Assembly (NCBI RefSeq): GCF_003123685.1
Contig: NZ_QCYJ01000127.1
Span: 124,001 to 188,000 of the forward strand
DNA from: Nocardia aurea
GTDB taxonomy: Bacteria > Actinomycetota > Actinomycetes > Mycobacteriales > Mycobacteriaceae
Direction of reading: 5' to 3'
Length of the DNA stretch: 64,000 nt
The position numbers were made by a program, and so were the translations under genes. Below are positions 56,659 to 64,000 of this stretch, in pieces. Below the pieces are notes generated by a model, which saw only the letters and a program-made list of their open reading frames with translations, was not told the origin of the DNA and did no database searches. Numbering within the stretch: the stretch's first letter is position 1; each line of letters opens with the position of its first letter.

Positions 56659-57864
56659 ATGAGCTCTCGGCCCGTCCGCATCCCGGCCAGGTCCGTCGAC
56701 GAGTACCGCGACACCATCGAACGGTTGCTGCGCCCGTTGGCGGCGCGCGCGATCGAATCCGTTCCGGTGCCGCAGGCTCTCGGCAGGCAATTGTCCGAGG
56801 ATGTGCGCTCGCCGGTCGAGTTGCCGGTCTTCCGCAATTCAGCCATGGACGGGTACGCGGTCCGCGCCGACTCGATCGCGGTGACGCCGGTGACGCTGCC
56901 GATGGCCGGTGTGGTGGCCGCGGGCGACGCGGGCCGGGATCCACTGCCGCCCGGCGCGGCCGTCAAGGTGATGACCGGCGCGCCGATCCCGCCGGGCGCC
57001 GACTGTGTGGTTCCGGTGGAGGACACGCGGTCCGAAGGCGCGGAGGTCGTCATCGACCGCGGCCGGTCGGCGGGCGAGTTCATCCGCGAACCGGGCACCG
57101 ATGTGCGGGTGGGCGATCTGCTCGTCCCCGCCGCGACGGCGTTGACCCCGCGACATATCGCCGCGCTTGCCGCGGTCGGACTCGCCGAGGTGCCGGCATT
57201 CGCTCCGCTGCGCGCCGCGGTGATCACGACCGGCGACGAACTCGTCCCCGCCGGACAACCGTTGCGTCCCGGCCAGATCTACAACTCCAACGGCATCGCG
57301 CTCGCCGCCGCGTTGCGCGCCAACGGCGTCACCGTCGTCTCGGTCGAGCACAGTACCGACGATCCCGACGTCTTCCGCCGATTGATCACCGCGGCAACGG
57401 GTTCGGCCGATCTGGTGTTCACCTCGGGCGGGGTGTCCAAGGGTGATTTCGAGGTGGTCAAGGATGTGCTGGCACCGATGGGCGGCGAATTCGGCTCGGT
57501 CGCGGTGCAGCCGGGCGGGCCGCAGGGCCTGACGGTCGTCGACGGCGTTCCTGTACTGAGTTTCCCCGGAAATCCGGTGAGCACCATGGTCTCGTTCGAG
57601 GTTTTCGCGCGACCGATATTGCGCCTGCTGGCCGGTCTGGAGCCGGTCCGCACGCGCGAATTGCCGTTGACCGAGCCGGTGCGCTCGCCCCAGGGACGTC
57701 GCCAGTTCCTGCGCGGGCGCGTCACCGACGCCGGGGTGGAGTCGGTGTCGGGTCAGGGTTCGCATCTGGTGGCGGCGATGGCGTGGGCCGATGTCCTCAT
57801 CGATATCGCGGCCGAGACCACCGAACTCCCCGCGGGCGCCACCGTCCGCGTGCTCTCGCTGTGA
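56659..57864 (+). CDS. moeA: Molybdopterin molybdotransferase
   Basis: Inserts molybdate into adenylated molybdopterin, 401 aa. LPVFRNSAMDGYAVRADS near residue 60, GAAVKVMTGAPIPPGADCVV near 105, the ITTGDELVPAGQPLRPGQIYNSN block near 195 and FTSGGVSKGDFEVVKDV near 255 are MoeA signatures. ATG 56659 begins the conserved part; the frame is open back to 56515 without coding character. Confidence 0.95.
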   Translation: MSSRPVRIPARSVDEYRDTIERLLRPLAARAIESVPVPQALGRQLSEDVRSPVELPVFRNSAMDGYAVRADSIAVTPVTLPMAGVVAAGDAGRDPLPPGAAVKVMTGAPIPPGADCVVPVEDTRSEGAEVVIDRGRSAGEFIREPGTDVRVGDLLVPAATALTPRHIAALAAVGLAEVPAFAPLRAAVITTGDELVPAGQPLRPGQIYNSNGIALAAALRANGVTVVSVEHSTDDPDVFRRLITAATGSADLVFTSGGVSKGDFEVVKDVLAPMGGEFGSVAVQPGGPQGLTVVDGVPVLSFPGNPVSTMVSFEVFARPILRLLAGLEPVRTRELPLTEPVRSPQGRRQFLRGRVTDAGVESVSGQGSHLVAAMAWADVLIDIAAETTELPAGATVRVLSL

Positions 57865-57931
57865 CCTCGTCCCCGAGAGGTGTACGCGGGCGTCTCGCGT
57901 CGCGACCCGCGATTGTGCCAGGGTGGGTTGT

Positions 57932-58945
57932 ATGAGTGAGTTGTCGCATGTCGACCGCGAGGGCAGGGCCCGCATGGTGGATGTCAGCGCGAAATCCGAC
58001 AGCACCAGGGTCGCCGTCGCGGCGGGTGAACTGCGGACCACCGCCGAGGTGATCGCGCTGGTGCGCGCCGACGACATGCCGAAAGCGGATGTGCTCTCGA
58101 CCGCGCGTATCGCCGGTATCTCCGGCGCGAAGAAGACCTCCGAACTCATCCCGCTGTGCCATCAGCTCGCCCTGTCGTCGGTGACGGTGGAATTCGGATT
58201 CACCGAAACCTCCATCACCATCGAGGCGAGCGCGAAGACCAAGGGGCCGACCGGTGTGGAGATGGAAGCGCTCACCGCGGTCGCCGTCGCCGGACTCACG
58301 CTGCACGACATGGTGAAGGCCGTCGATCCGGCCGCCACCATCGACGGTGTCCGGCTGCTCACCAAAGACGGTGGTAAGCACGGACATTGGGAGCGGCCCG
58401 AGGCCGAGGACGGCCCGGTGGCACCCGCACCCGCGCACGTCCACCCGGCGGATCCGGACGCGGAGATCAGGACCGCCGCCGTCGTGGTCGCCTCGACCGG
58501 TGTCGCGGCGGGCACCCGCGCCGATACCACCGGTCCCGTGCTCGTCGAATGGCTTGCCGGACTGGGCTATTCGGTGCGCGGCCCGCTCGTCTACGCCGAC
58601 GCCGACATCACCGTCGGATTGGCCGACGCCCTGCACCTGACCCCGTCGCTGGTCGTCACCACCGGCGGCACCGGAGCGTCGCCCACCGACGCGACCCCCG
58701 AGGCGACACTGTCGGTCATCGACCGGGAACTGCCCGGCGTCGCCGAGGCGATCCGGCAGCGCGGCACCGCGAAATTCCCGCTCGCGGCGCTGAGCCGCGG
58801 GGTGGCCGGACTGGCGGGATCGTCGGTCGTGGTCAATCTGCCGGGATCCCCCGGCGGGGTCAAGGACGGTATGGCCGTACTCGAACCCCTTCTCGATCAC
58901 CTGCTAGCGCAAGTAGCCGGAGGCGGCAGTCATGACAACCCGTGA
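57932..58945 (+). CDS. MoaC-MoaB fusion protein
   Basis: A 337-aa bifunctional molybdenum cofactor protein. Residues 1-155 are MoaC (cyclic pyranopterin monophosphate synthase; ARMVDVSAKSDSTRVAVAAG, LIPLCHQLALSSV, GVEMEALTAVAVAGLTLHDMV). Residues 180-330 are a MogA/MoaB adenylyltransferase domain (LVVTTGGTGASPTDATPEAT). The joining linker is acidic and Pro-rich. It overlaps moaE by 14 bases. Confidence 0.94.
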   Translation: MSELSHVDREGRARMVDVSAKSDSTRVAVAAGELRTTAEVIALVRADDMPKADVLSTARIAGISGAKKTSELIPLCHQLALSSVTVEFGFTETSITIEASAKTKGPTGVEMEALTAVAVAGLTLHDMVKAVDPAATIDGVRLLTKDGGKHGHWERPEAEDGPVAPAPAHVHPADPDAEIRTAAVVVASTGVAAGTRADTTGPVLVEWLAGLGYSVRGPLVYADADITVGLADALHLTPSLVVTTGGTGASPTDATPEATLSVIDRELPGVAEAIRQRGTAKFPLAALSRGVAGLAGSSVVVNLPGSPGGVKDGMAVLEPLLDHLLAQVAGGGSHDNP

Positions 58946-59372
58946 AGACGCACTCGTCCGCGTCGCCCGCATCAGCGACGAGGATCTCGATCCCGCCGAA
59001 GTGGAAGCCGCGGTCAGCGGGCCCGAACACGGCGCGGTCGTCGTCTTCACCGGAAAGGTCCGCGATCACGACGAGGGTCAGGCGGTGTCCGCGCTCGAGT
59101 ATTCGTCCCATCCCGAAGCGGCCCGCTTCCTGCGCGCATGTTGCGCCGAACTGGCCGCTTCCTCCGGGCTACCGGTCGCGGCGGTCCATCGCGTCGGTCC
59201 GCTGACGATCGGGGATCTCGCCATCGTGGTCGCCGTCGCGGCCCCGCACCGTGCCGAGGCGTTCCGGACCTGCGCGGAACTGGTCGATCGCATCAAACAC
59301 GACGTACCGATCTGGAAGCGCCAGTTGTTCGCCGACGGTCTGTCCGAATGGGTCAATGCCTGTGGTCATTAA
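58932..59372 (+). CDS. moaE: Molybdopterin synthase catalytic subunit
   Basis: A 146-aa subunit that transfers sulfur from the MoaD-type carrier. GAVVVFTGKVRDHDEGQAV near residue 35, AVHRVGPLTIGDLAIVVAV near 85 and HDVPIWKRQLFADGLSEWV near 125 (catalytic Lys pair) are diagnostic. It is coupled to the MoaC-MoaB gene by overlap. Confidence 0.95.
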   Translation: MTTREDALVRVARISDEDLDPAEVEAAVSGPEHGAVVVFTGKVRDHDEGQAVSALEYSSHPEAARFLRACCAELAASSGLPVAAVHRVGPLTIGDLAIVVAVAAPHRAEAFRTCAELVDRIKHDVPIWKRQLFADGLSEWVNACGH

Positions 59373-59465
59373 CCATTCCGTGACACGAATCCGGTGACGA
59401 ATCAATAGCGCCACGATAGCGTCGGCCCCGAAGCGTGTTCGTCCGATCGTGCGGCAGGAGGGCGT

Positions 59466-60473
59466 GTGGGTACCGATCAAGTATTGCTGCATCGTTTCGT
59501 CATCTCCCAGCTCAGCGCGGCCGGGCTCGACCGGGACAAACTCATCCGGGAATCCGGCTTGCCGGAGTGGACGATGGCGGGCGACGACGTCCACCTGCCG
59601 TCGCAGACCTTCTCCCGGCTGTGGGAATTGGGCGAGCACGGGCTGAGCAATCCGAATGTCGCGCTCGAGGTCGCGCGGCGTTACGAACTACCCGCGCTCG
59701 GCCTCTACGACTACCTGTTCTCCACCGCCCCCACGCTGGGGGCCGGGCTGGCGACCTGTGGGCCCTACGTCTGCTCGGTGACGACCAATCACCGGTTCGA
59801 CCTCGTCGCGGACAACGAACACGAGACCAGCCTCTATCTCGAGATGATCGAGGGCGAGGGTCGCGCCCGTGACCTCACCCAACTCTGGGGCCTGACCGCG
59901 GTGCTGAGCCGGGCACGCCGCATCCTCGCGGGTCCGCTCGTGCCGGTGCGGGTGTCCCTGCGCCAGCGCGCACCTTCGGACACCCGCACCTTCGTCGACG
60001 TGTTCGGCACGAACGCGATCGAGTTCGAGGCGGCGGTCGACGCGATGACCTTCCGCACCTCCGATATGGATCGCCCCCTCATCACCAGCGATCCGACTCT
60101 CGCCGCCATTCTGCGCCCGCTCGCCGACGCCCTGCCCCCGCCCCCGCCGCTGGCCTCCGCCTGGCCGCACCGTGTCTCCGACGCGCTGGCCGACGCCCTC
60201 GCCGAAGGCGACGCCTCGCTCGAACGGGTGGCGCGCAGGCTGGCGACCAGTCCGAGAACGCTGCAACGGCGGCTGATGGAGGCGGGCACCACCTGGCGCA
60301 AGGAACTGGATCGGGCCCGCGACGCCATCCTGCGCCAGGCCGGCGCGAGCGGTCCGCTCAGTCGTGCCAGGCAGGCGCAGTTGGTCGGCTATTCCGACGC
60401 CGCGTCGATGCGGCGGGCGGCACGCCGTTGGACCGCCGCCGACACCGGGAATCGCACCGGTCGTTTCGACTGA
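59466..60473 (+). CDS. AraC family regulator with an AraC-type arabinose-binding-like N-domain
   Basis: A 335-aa regulator of the group resembling VirS/ArgR-type AraC proteins. The N-terminal part (LISQLSAAGLDRDKLIRESG-like, as VISQLSAAGLDRDKLIRESG) is the ligand-binding AraC_N domain. The C-terminal helix-turn-helix is SLERVARRLATSPRTLQRRL then AQLVGYSDAASMRRAARRW. The start is GTG 59466. Its targets are not evident; moaE upstream is the nearest gene. Confidence 0.88.
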   Translation: MGTDQVLLHRFVISQLSAAGLDRDKLIRESGLPEWTMAGDDVHLPSQTFSRLWELGEHGLSNPNVALEVARRYELPALGLYDYLFSTAPTLGAGLATCGPYVCSVTTNHRFDLVADNEHETSLYLEMIEGEGRARDLTQLWGLTAVLSRARRILAGPLVPVRVSLRQRAPSDTRTFVDVFGTNAIEFEAAVDAMTFRTSDMDRPLITSDPTLAAILRPLADALPPPPPLASAWPHRVSDALADALAEGDASLERVARRLATSPRTLQRRLMEAGTTWRKELDRARDAILRQAGASGPLSRARQAQLVGYSDAASMRRAARRWTAADTGNRTGRFD

Positions 60474-60490
60474 GCGACTCGCCGCCACCC

Positions 60491-60682
60491 CTACACCCGC
60501 AGGAAGGTGGCCGCTATCCGCCAGAAGGTCGATGTCTCGATCGAGCCGAAATCCCAGCTGTCCGCGATATCGCGGGTGGCGGCCACGATCGCAGGCACAT
60601 CGAAGTCCTCGCGCGTGGCGGTTCCCTTGGCCTCCAGCGCGGCGATCACGTACGCCGTGGCGCTTTCGCAGGTCTCGGTCAC
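60491..60682 (-). CDS. Small hypothetical protein, 63 aa
   Basis: GTG 60682 with GGAGAG five bases upstream gives TETCESATAYVIAALEAKGT, then REDFDVPAIVAATRDIADSW, and so on to the stop. Codon use is GC-rich at position three. No family recognised. The longer frame to 60883 has a basic N-terminus without a good ribosome site. Confidence 0.6.
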   Translation of the reverse strand: MTETCESATAYVIAALEAKGTATREDFDVPAIVAATRDIADSWDFGSIETSTFWRIAATFLRV

Positions 60683-60882
60683 GGAACTCTCCAATCGGTC
60701 GCGGAACTGAACGGCGATCACGGTTCTACGGGCATCGACCCCGCTCGACGGCAGTCCGGGCGCTCCGGGTGCTGGGTGCCGGGACGACGGCGTGGCGGGC
60801 CTCGCTCCAGTCTCGTAGCCGACACGCCCCGCGAAAAGCACGAAACGCGCCAGTTTCGCCCGGAACGCGCCAATCCTCGGCA

Positions 60883-61926
60883 TCAGTGCGGCGTGTAGCG
60901 CCAGACCCCGAGCATGGCCTGCGAATCCAGCGGATCGTCGCCGTCGTGCACGGTGTCGCGAAGCCGCTTCGACACCGTCTCCGAATCGAGTCCGGTGCCG
61001 ATCAGAACCATCGCGCTGGCGCGTGACTCACCGCGGCCCCAACCGCGCGGCTCGAAGACGAGATGACGTCCGACCATGTGGAACACGAACTTTCGCCGTT
61101 CCTCGGCGACCCCGAACGCGGCGACCCCCTTCGCGCGGAACAGTCCGGCCGGCGGATCCTCCAGGAACGCGACCAGCCTGCGCGGATCCAATTCCCTGTC
61201 GCTGTCGAACGACACGCTCGTGTACTCGTCGTGCATGTGACGATGGCCGTCATCGGCGTGGTGGTCGGCGTGGTGATCGTCGGCGAGCAGCGCGTCGAAA
61301 CTCAACTGCTCGGCGGCCGAGGACTTCTCGCGCAGCGGTTCGTCGAAGAGCAGACCGGGATCGATACGGCCGAAGGTGGTGGCGTACACCGGAACCGGGC
61401 CCGCGATGCCCGCGATCTCGGCACGCAGCCGCTCGAGGTCGTCCTCGGGAACCCTGTCGGCTTTGTTGACCACGACCAGGTCGGCGAGTTTCAGGTGCGT
61501 CGCCAGTTCCGGATGACGTTCGCGGCTCGCCGGGAACTGCTCGGCGTCGACCACCTCCACCAGACCGCCGTACCGGATGCGCGGATTGTCGCTGCCGATC
61601 ACCATTCTGATGAGATTGCGCGGTTCGGCCAGTCCGCTCGCTTCGACGACGATGACGTCGATGTCGGATTTCGGATGCGCCAACCGGGTGAACAATTCGT
61701 CGAGTTCGCTGACGTCGACCGCGCAGCAGACACACCCGTTGCTCAACGACACCGTCGCGTCCACCTGTCCGGCGACCAGCATGGCGTCGATGTTCACCGC
61801 ACCGAAATCGTTGACGACGGCGCCGATCCTGGTGCCGCGATTGTCGCGCAGCAGGTGGTTGAGCAGGGTCGTCTTCCCCGATCCGAGAAAACCGGCCACG
61901 ATCAGGACAGGTATCCGCTCAGCCAC
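60883..61926 (-). CDS. CobW/COG0523 family metal-handling GTPase
   Basis: A G3E GTPase of 347 aa that inserts or shuttles a metal (zinc or cobalt in known members). Walker A is GFLGSGKTTLLN, the metal-binding CxCC motif is NGCVCCAVD, and the guanine-specificity motif NKAD follows. A His/Asp-rich segment (DDHHADHHADDGHRHMHDEY) near residue 220 is a likely metal-binding loop. The C-terminal CobW_C domain ends MLGVWRYTPH. The frame opens at 62076, but the first 50 residues are poorly conserved; GTG 61926 has AGGG upstream. Confidence 0.88.
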   Translation of the reverse strand: MAERIPVLIVAGFLGSGKTTLLNHLLRDNRGTRIGAVVNDFGAVNIDAMLVAGQVDATVSLSNGCVCCAVDVSELDELFTRLAHPKSDIDVIVVEASGLAEPRNLIRMVIGSDNPRIRYGGLVEVVDAEQFPASRERHPELATHLKLADLVVVNKADRVPEDDLERLRAEIAGIAGPVPVYATTFGRIDPGLLFDEPLREKSSAAEQLSFDALLADDHHADHHADDGHRHMHDEYTSVSFDSDRELDPRRLVAFLEDPPAGLFRAKGVAAFGVAEERRKFVFHMVGRHLVFEPRGWGRGESRASAMVLIGTGLDSETVSKRLRDTVHDGDDPLDSQAMLGVWRYTPH

Positions 61927-62102
61927 CCGGACCACCCTAGTCGGTGCGGCCGGGGTGATTTCCGCGCGGCGATCGGCGGCCGAGGCACCGCGCGCCCTGT
62001 CCGGATACGACGCGGAGCCGGACCTCGTGACGAGGTCCGACTCCGTGATCTTCGGGTCTCCGCCGCGTGCGGTCACGTCGGAGACGAGCGTTTCGTCCTC
62101 GA

Positions 62103-63242
62103 CTAGTCGGTGGGACCGAACAGGGTGGCGGCGAGCGTGTACGCCAGGTTGATCAGTTCGCCGCTGATCGCGGATTCGTCCATGCCGAGTGCCTTCGCCA
62201 GCGGCTGGAGCAACTTCGTGATGGTGCCGATGATGTCGTCACTGCCCGGTGTCGCGCCGGTGCCGGGGGTCGCACCGGTCCCCGGCGTGGTGCCGGTACC
62301 GGGCGTGGACTGCGCGCCGGGAACGGTGGTACCGGGCGCCGTCTTGTACTGCGGAGCCGCCGCTCCCGGCGCGACCTGCCCGGGTACGGGGTTCGCCGGA
62401 GCGGTAGCCGGGCGATCGCCCGCAGAACCGCTGGCTCCCGGCGCGGCGGCCGGGGTGGCAGACAGCAGGTAGCTGACGACACCGGTGGTGATCGCGAGGG
62501 CGTGGCGCAATTGCCCGTCCGGGGATTCCAGGGCCGCCGCGTCCTCGGCGTTCGCGCCGTTGCCCATCTCGAGGAAGACATTGGGCACCGTGGTCAGCGC
62601 GGGCCCCGCGATATCGGCCCTGGTCTGCAAGCCTTCACGCACCCCGGCGTAATCGGCGGGCTGGAAACCGGCCTGGACGTAGGCGTCGCGCACCGCCTTG
62701 GACGCCGCGAGTCCCTGCGTGGATTGCACCTGGTCGGCCTTGGCATTAGGAATCGGCAGCTGCGGGACGATCAGGTGGAACCCCTTGGACTGCGCGGGGG
62801 CGCTGTCGGCGTGGATGCTGACGGCGACCGCGGCGCCGGATTCGTTCGCCGCACGGGCCCGGTCGTCGACGCAACCGCCCCAGCCCGCGTCGTCCTGGCG
62901 GCTCAGCACCACGCGCGCGCCGATGCTCTCCAGCGAGGTCTTCACCAGCTGGGCGACATTCCAGTTGATGGTGTGCTCGGGTATTCCGTTGAGCGAGGTC
63001 ATGCCGGTGGTCTGGCAATCCTTGGTGCCACCGCGACCGTTGTCGACCTGTCGCGCCAGGTTCTCGTTGTGATCCGAGCCCGCGTGGCCCGGATCGAGGA
63101 ATATCGTCCGGCCCACGAGCACGGTCGCGGCGTCCGGGGAGACCGGAGCGGCGGCGGCGGTCGGAACCATCCCGGAGACGGTCACCACTACCGCGGCCGT
63201 CACGGCGGTGCAGATACCGGTCTTGATGATGCTTGGCTTCAT
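62103..63242 (-). CDS. Exported N-acetylmuramoyl-L-alanine amidase (Amidase_3, Rv3717-like)
   Basis: Peptidoglycan amidase of 379 aa. A signal peptide ends near AAAAPV (residue 33). The zinc site is visible in IFLDPGHAGSDHNENL (His), GIPEHTINWNVAQLV (Glu), AVSIHADSAPAQ (His) and the catalytic Glu of NVFLEMGNGAN. The C-terminal 110 residues are a Pro/Gly/Thr-rich linker with TPGTG repeats and a short helical end, longer than in Rv3717. ATG 63242 starts the signal; the frame extends to 63272. Confidence 0.9.
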   Translation of the reverse strand: MKPSIIKTGICTAVTAAVVVTVSGMVPTAAAAPVSPDAATVLVGRTIFLDPGHAGSDHNENLARQVDNGRGGTKDCQTTGMTSLNGIPEHTINWNVAQLVKTSLESIGARVVLSRQDDAGWGGCVDDRARAANESGAAVAVSIHADSAPAQSKGFHLIVPQLPIPNAKADQVQSTQGLAASKAVRDAYVQAGFQPADYAGVREGLQTRADIAGPALTTVPNVFLEMGNGANAEDAAALESPDGQLRHALAITTGVVSYLLSATPAAAPGASGSAGDRPATAPANPVPGQVAPGAAAPQYKTAPGTTVPGAQSTPGTGTTPGTGATPGTGATPGSDDIIGTITKLLQPLAKALGMDESAISGELINLAYTLAATLFGPTD

Positions 63243-63459
63243 GTGCGGTCTCGGTGCCCCGGAACGGAGCACCCCTCCCTTCCCACTAGTAACACCAAAC
63301 CCAGTAATTCACTCTTGCAACGTCTTCATCTCCAAGCAAGGACTGTTACGGAAACGTAACGTACCGCGATTATGCCTGTTCAGGGGGCACCCGACGGGTC
63401 GAATCGCCGAGGGGTCACCGGATCGGCGCCGATTTCCTCGGCGCGCTCACGATCGGGGA

Positions 63460-63993
63460 TCAAGCCCCGAGCGGCAGTCTGCGCAGGGACCGCAGGGCGT
63501 AGTGCACCCGGGTCTTCACCGTGCCGACCGGCACGCCGAAATCGTCGGCGACCTCCTGATAGGCGCGGTCACGCAGAATCACCTCGACCACGGCCTCGCG
63601 CTGGGCGGCGGGCAGCCGCGCGAGCAGATCGGCGACCAGCAACCCGTCGGTGACGTTGTCGGTGAAATCCGGACTGGCGTAGCACCCGTCGCCGGTATCG
63701 CCGAGTTCGTCCCATCGGACGTCGCCGGGCCGGATCGCGCGCGAACGCGCGAGGTCGATCATGACGTTGCGCTGGATGGCCAGCAGCCAGGTCCGGACCG
63801 ACCCCTTGTCCGGGTCGAAGCGCGCGCACGAGCGCCAGGCCCGCAGCAGCGTCTCCTGCAACACCTGTTCGGCCTGCCCGGTATCGCCGCCCAGTCCGCG
63901 CATCGCGCGCCAGTGCAGTAGCGCGCGGTCGGCGGCCAGAACCGCGGCGATCCCCGCATCCGTACACAATCCAGCGCAGCGGATGCCACACAT
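63460..63993 (-). CDS. ECF sigma factor (SigK-like), N-terminus near the window edge
   Basis: A 177-aa sigma factor. Region 2 is AEQVLQETLLRAWRSCARFD and GSVRTWLLAIQRNVMIDLAR; region 4 is LARLPAAQREAVVEVILRDR and EVADDFGVPVGTVKTRVHYA. The first 30 residues from ATG 63993 (MCGIRCAGLCTDAG) do not resemble the usual region 2.1, so the true start may be elsewhere, including beyond the edge. No anti-sigma gene follows in the window. Confidence 0.8.
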   Translation of the reverse strand: MCGIRCAGLCTDAGIAAVLAADRALLHWRAMRGLGGDTGQAEQVLQETLLRAWRSCARFDPDKGSVRTWLLAIQRNVMIDLARSRAIRPGDVRWDELGDTGDGCYASPDFTDNVTDGLLVADLLARLPAAQREAVVEVILRDRAYQEVADDFGVPVGTVKTRVHYALRSLRRLPLGA

Positions 63994-64000
63994 CCGCCGC

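Overview
This window is a high-GC actinobacterial chromosome segment, most likely from Nocardia or a close mycolic-acid-containing relative. Gene order across most of it follows Mycobacterium tuberculosis Rv3028c to Rv3053c: etfA, etfB, the methylglucose lipopolysaccharide (MGLP) genes, methyltransferases, an EchA17-like enzyme, Nudix, ABC ATPase, serB, ctaD, a FecB-like lipoprotein, nrdF and nrdHIE. Third codon positions are strongly GC-rich, and most long ORFs on the opposite strand of real genes are shadows. I see no rRNA, tRNA, CRISPR array, insertion sequence or prophage.

Layout. 1-1.9 kb: 3' truncated type II NADH dehydrogenase with a divergent LysR regulator. 1.9-3.6 kb: small accessory patch, a 389-aa unknown protein behind a DUF4365-like gene broken by an internal deletion. 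3.6-5.6 kb: electron transfer flavoprotein, preceded by a 22-bp perfect dyad. 5.7-12 kb: MGLP-type polysaccharide genes (methyltransferase, GH57, GT4, beta-propeller lipoprotein, hexapeptide acyltransferase), with a large palindrome and G-rich tract in one intergenic gap. 12.6-18.9 kb: THUMP-like protein, methyltransferase, crotonase, Nudix, ABC ATPase with a small membrane protein, Pth2-like hydrolase. 19.3-26.8 kb: SerB, CtaD, VOC protein, FecB-like lipoprotein, MMPL transporter.

27-49 kb: class Ib ribonucleotide reductase, split. nrdF is on the plus strand at 27.4 kb and nrdHIE on the minus strand at 45.9-48.8 kb. Both are preceded by NrdR-box-like sites. Between them lie a coiled-coil protein, an intradiol-dioxygenase-like lipoprotein, MgtE, an HAD-like protein, an IclR regulator, GNAT, and a sulfur-acquisition operon (34-42.6 kb). 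The operon encodes a sulfonate-type ABC transporter, a flavin monooxygenase, an MFS exporter, an adenylylsulfate-reductase-like flavoprotein with a 2x[4Fe-4S] ferredoxin, and a TauD-like dioxygenase. Two short cysteine-containing peptides sharing RRx[IV]D[LF]MRVxxxxC, one ahead of the operon and one inside it just before the dioxygenase, look like cysteine-sensing leader peptides. This is the most interesting part of the window.

49.3-64 kb: an unusual long sigma factor with small flanking ORFs, an FMN reductase/TetR pair, NadE, an ECF42-type sigma factor with its DGPF/YCII partner, a molybdenum cofactor cluster (moaD-like, moaA, moeA, moaC-moaB fusion, moaE), an AraC-type regulator, a CobW GTPase, an exported amidase and an ECF sigma factor at the right edge.
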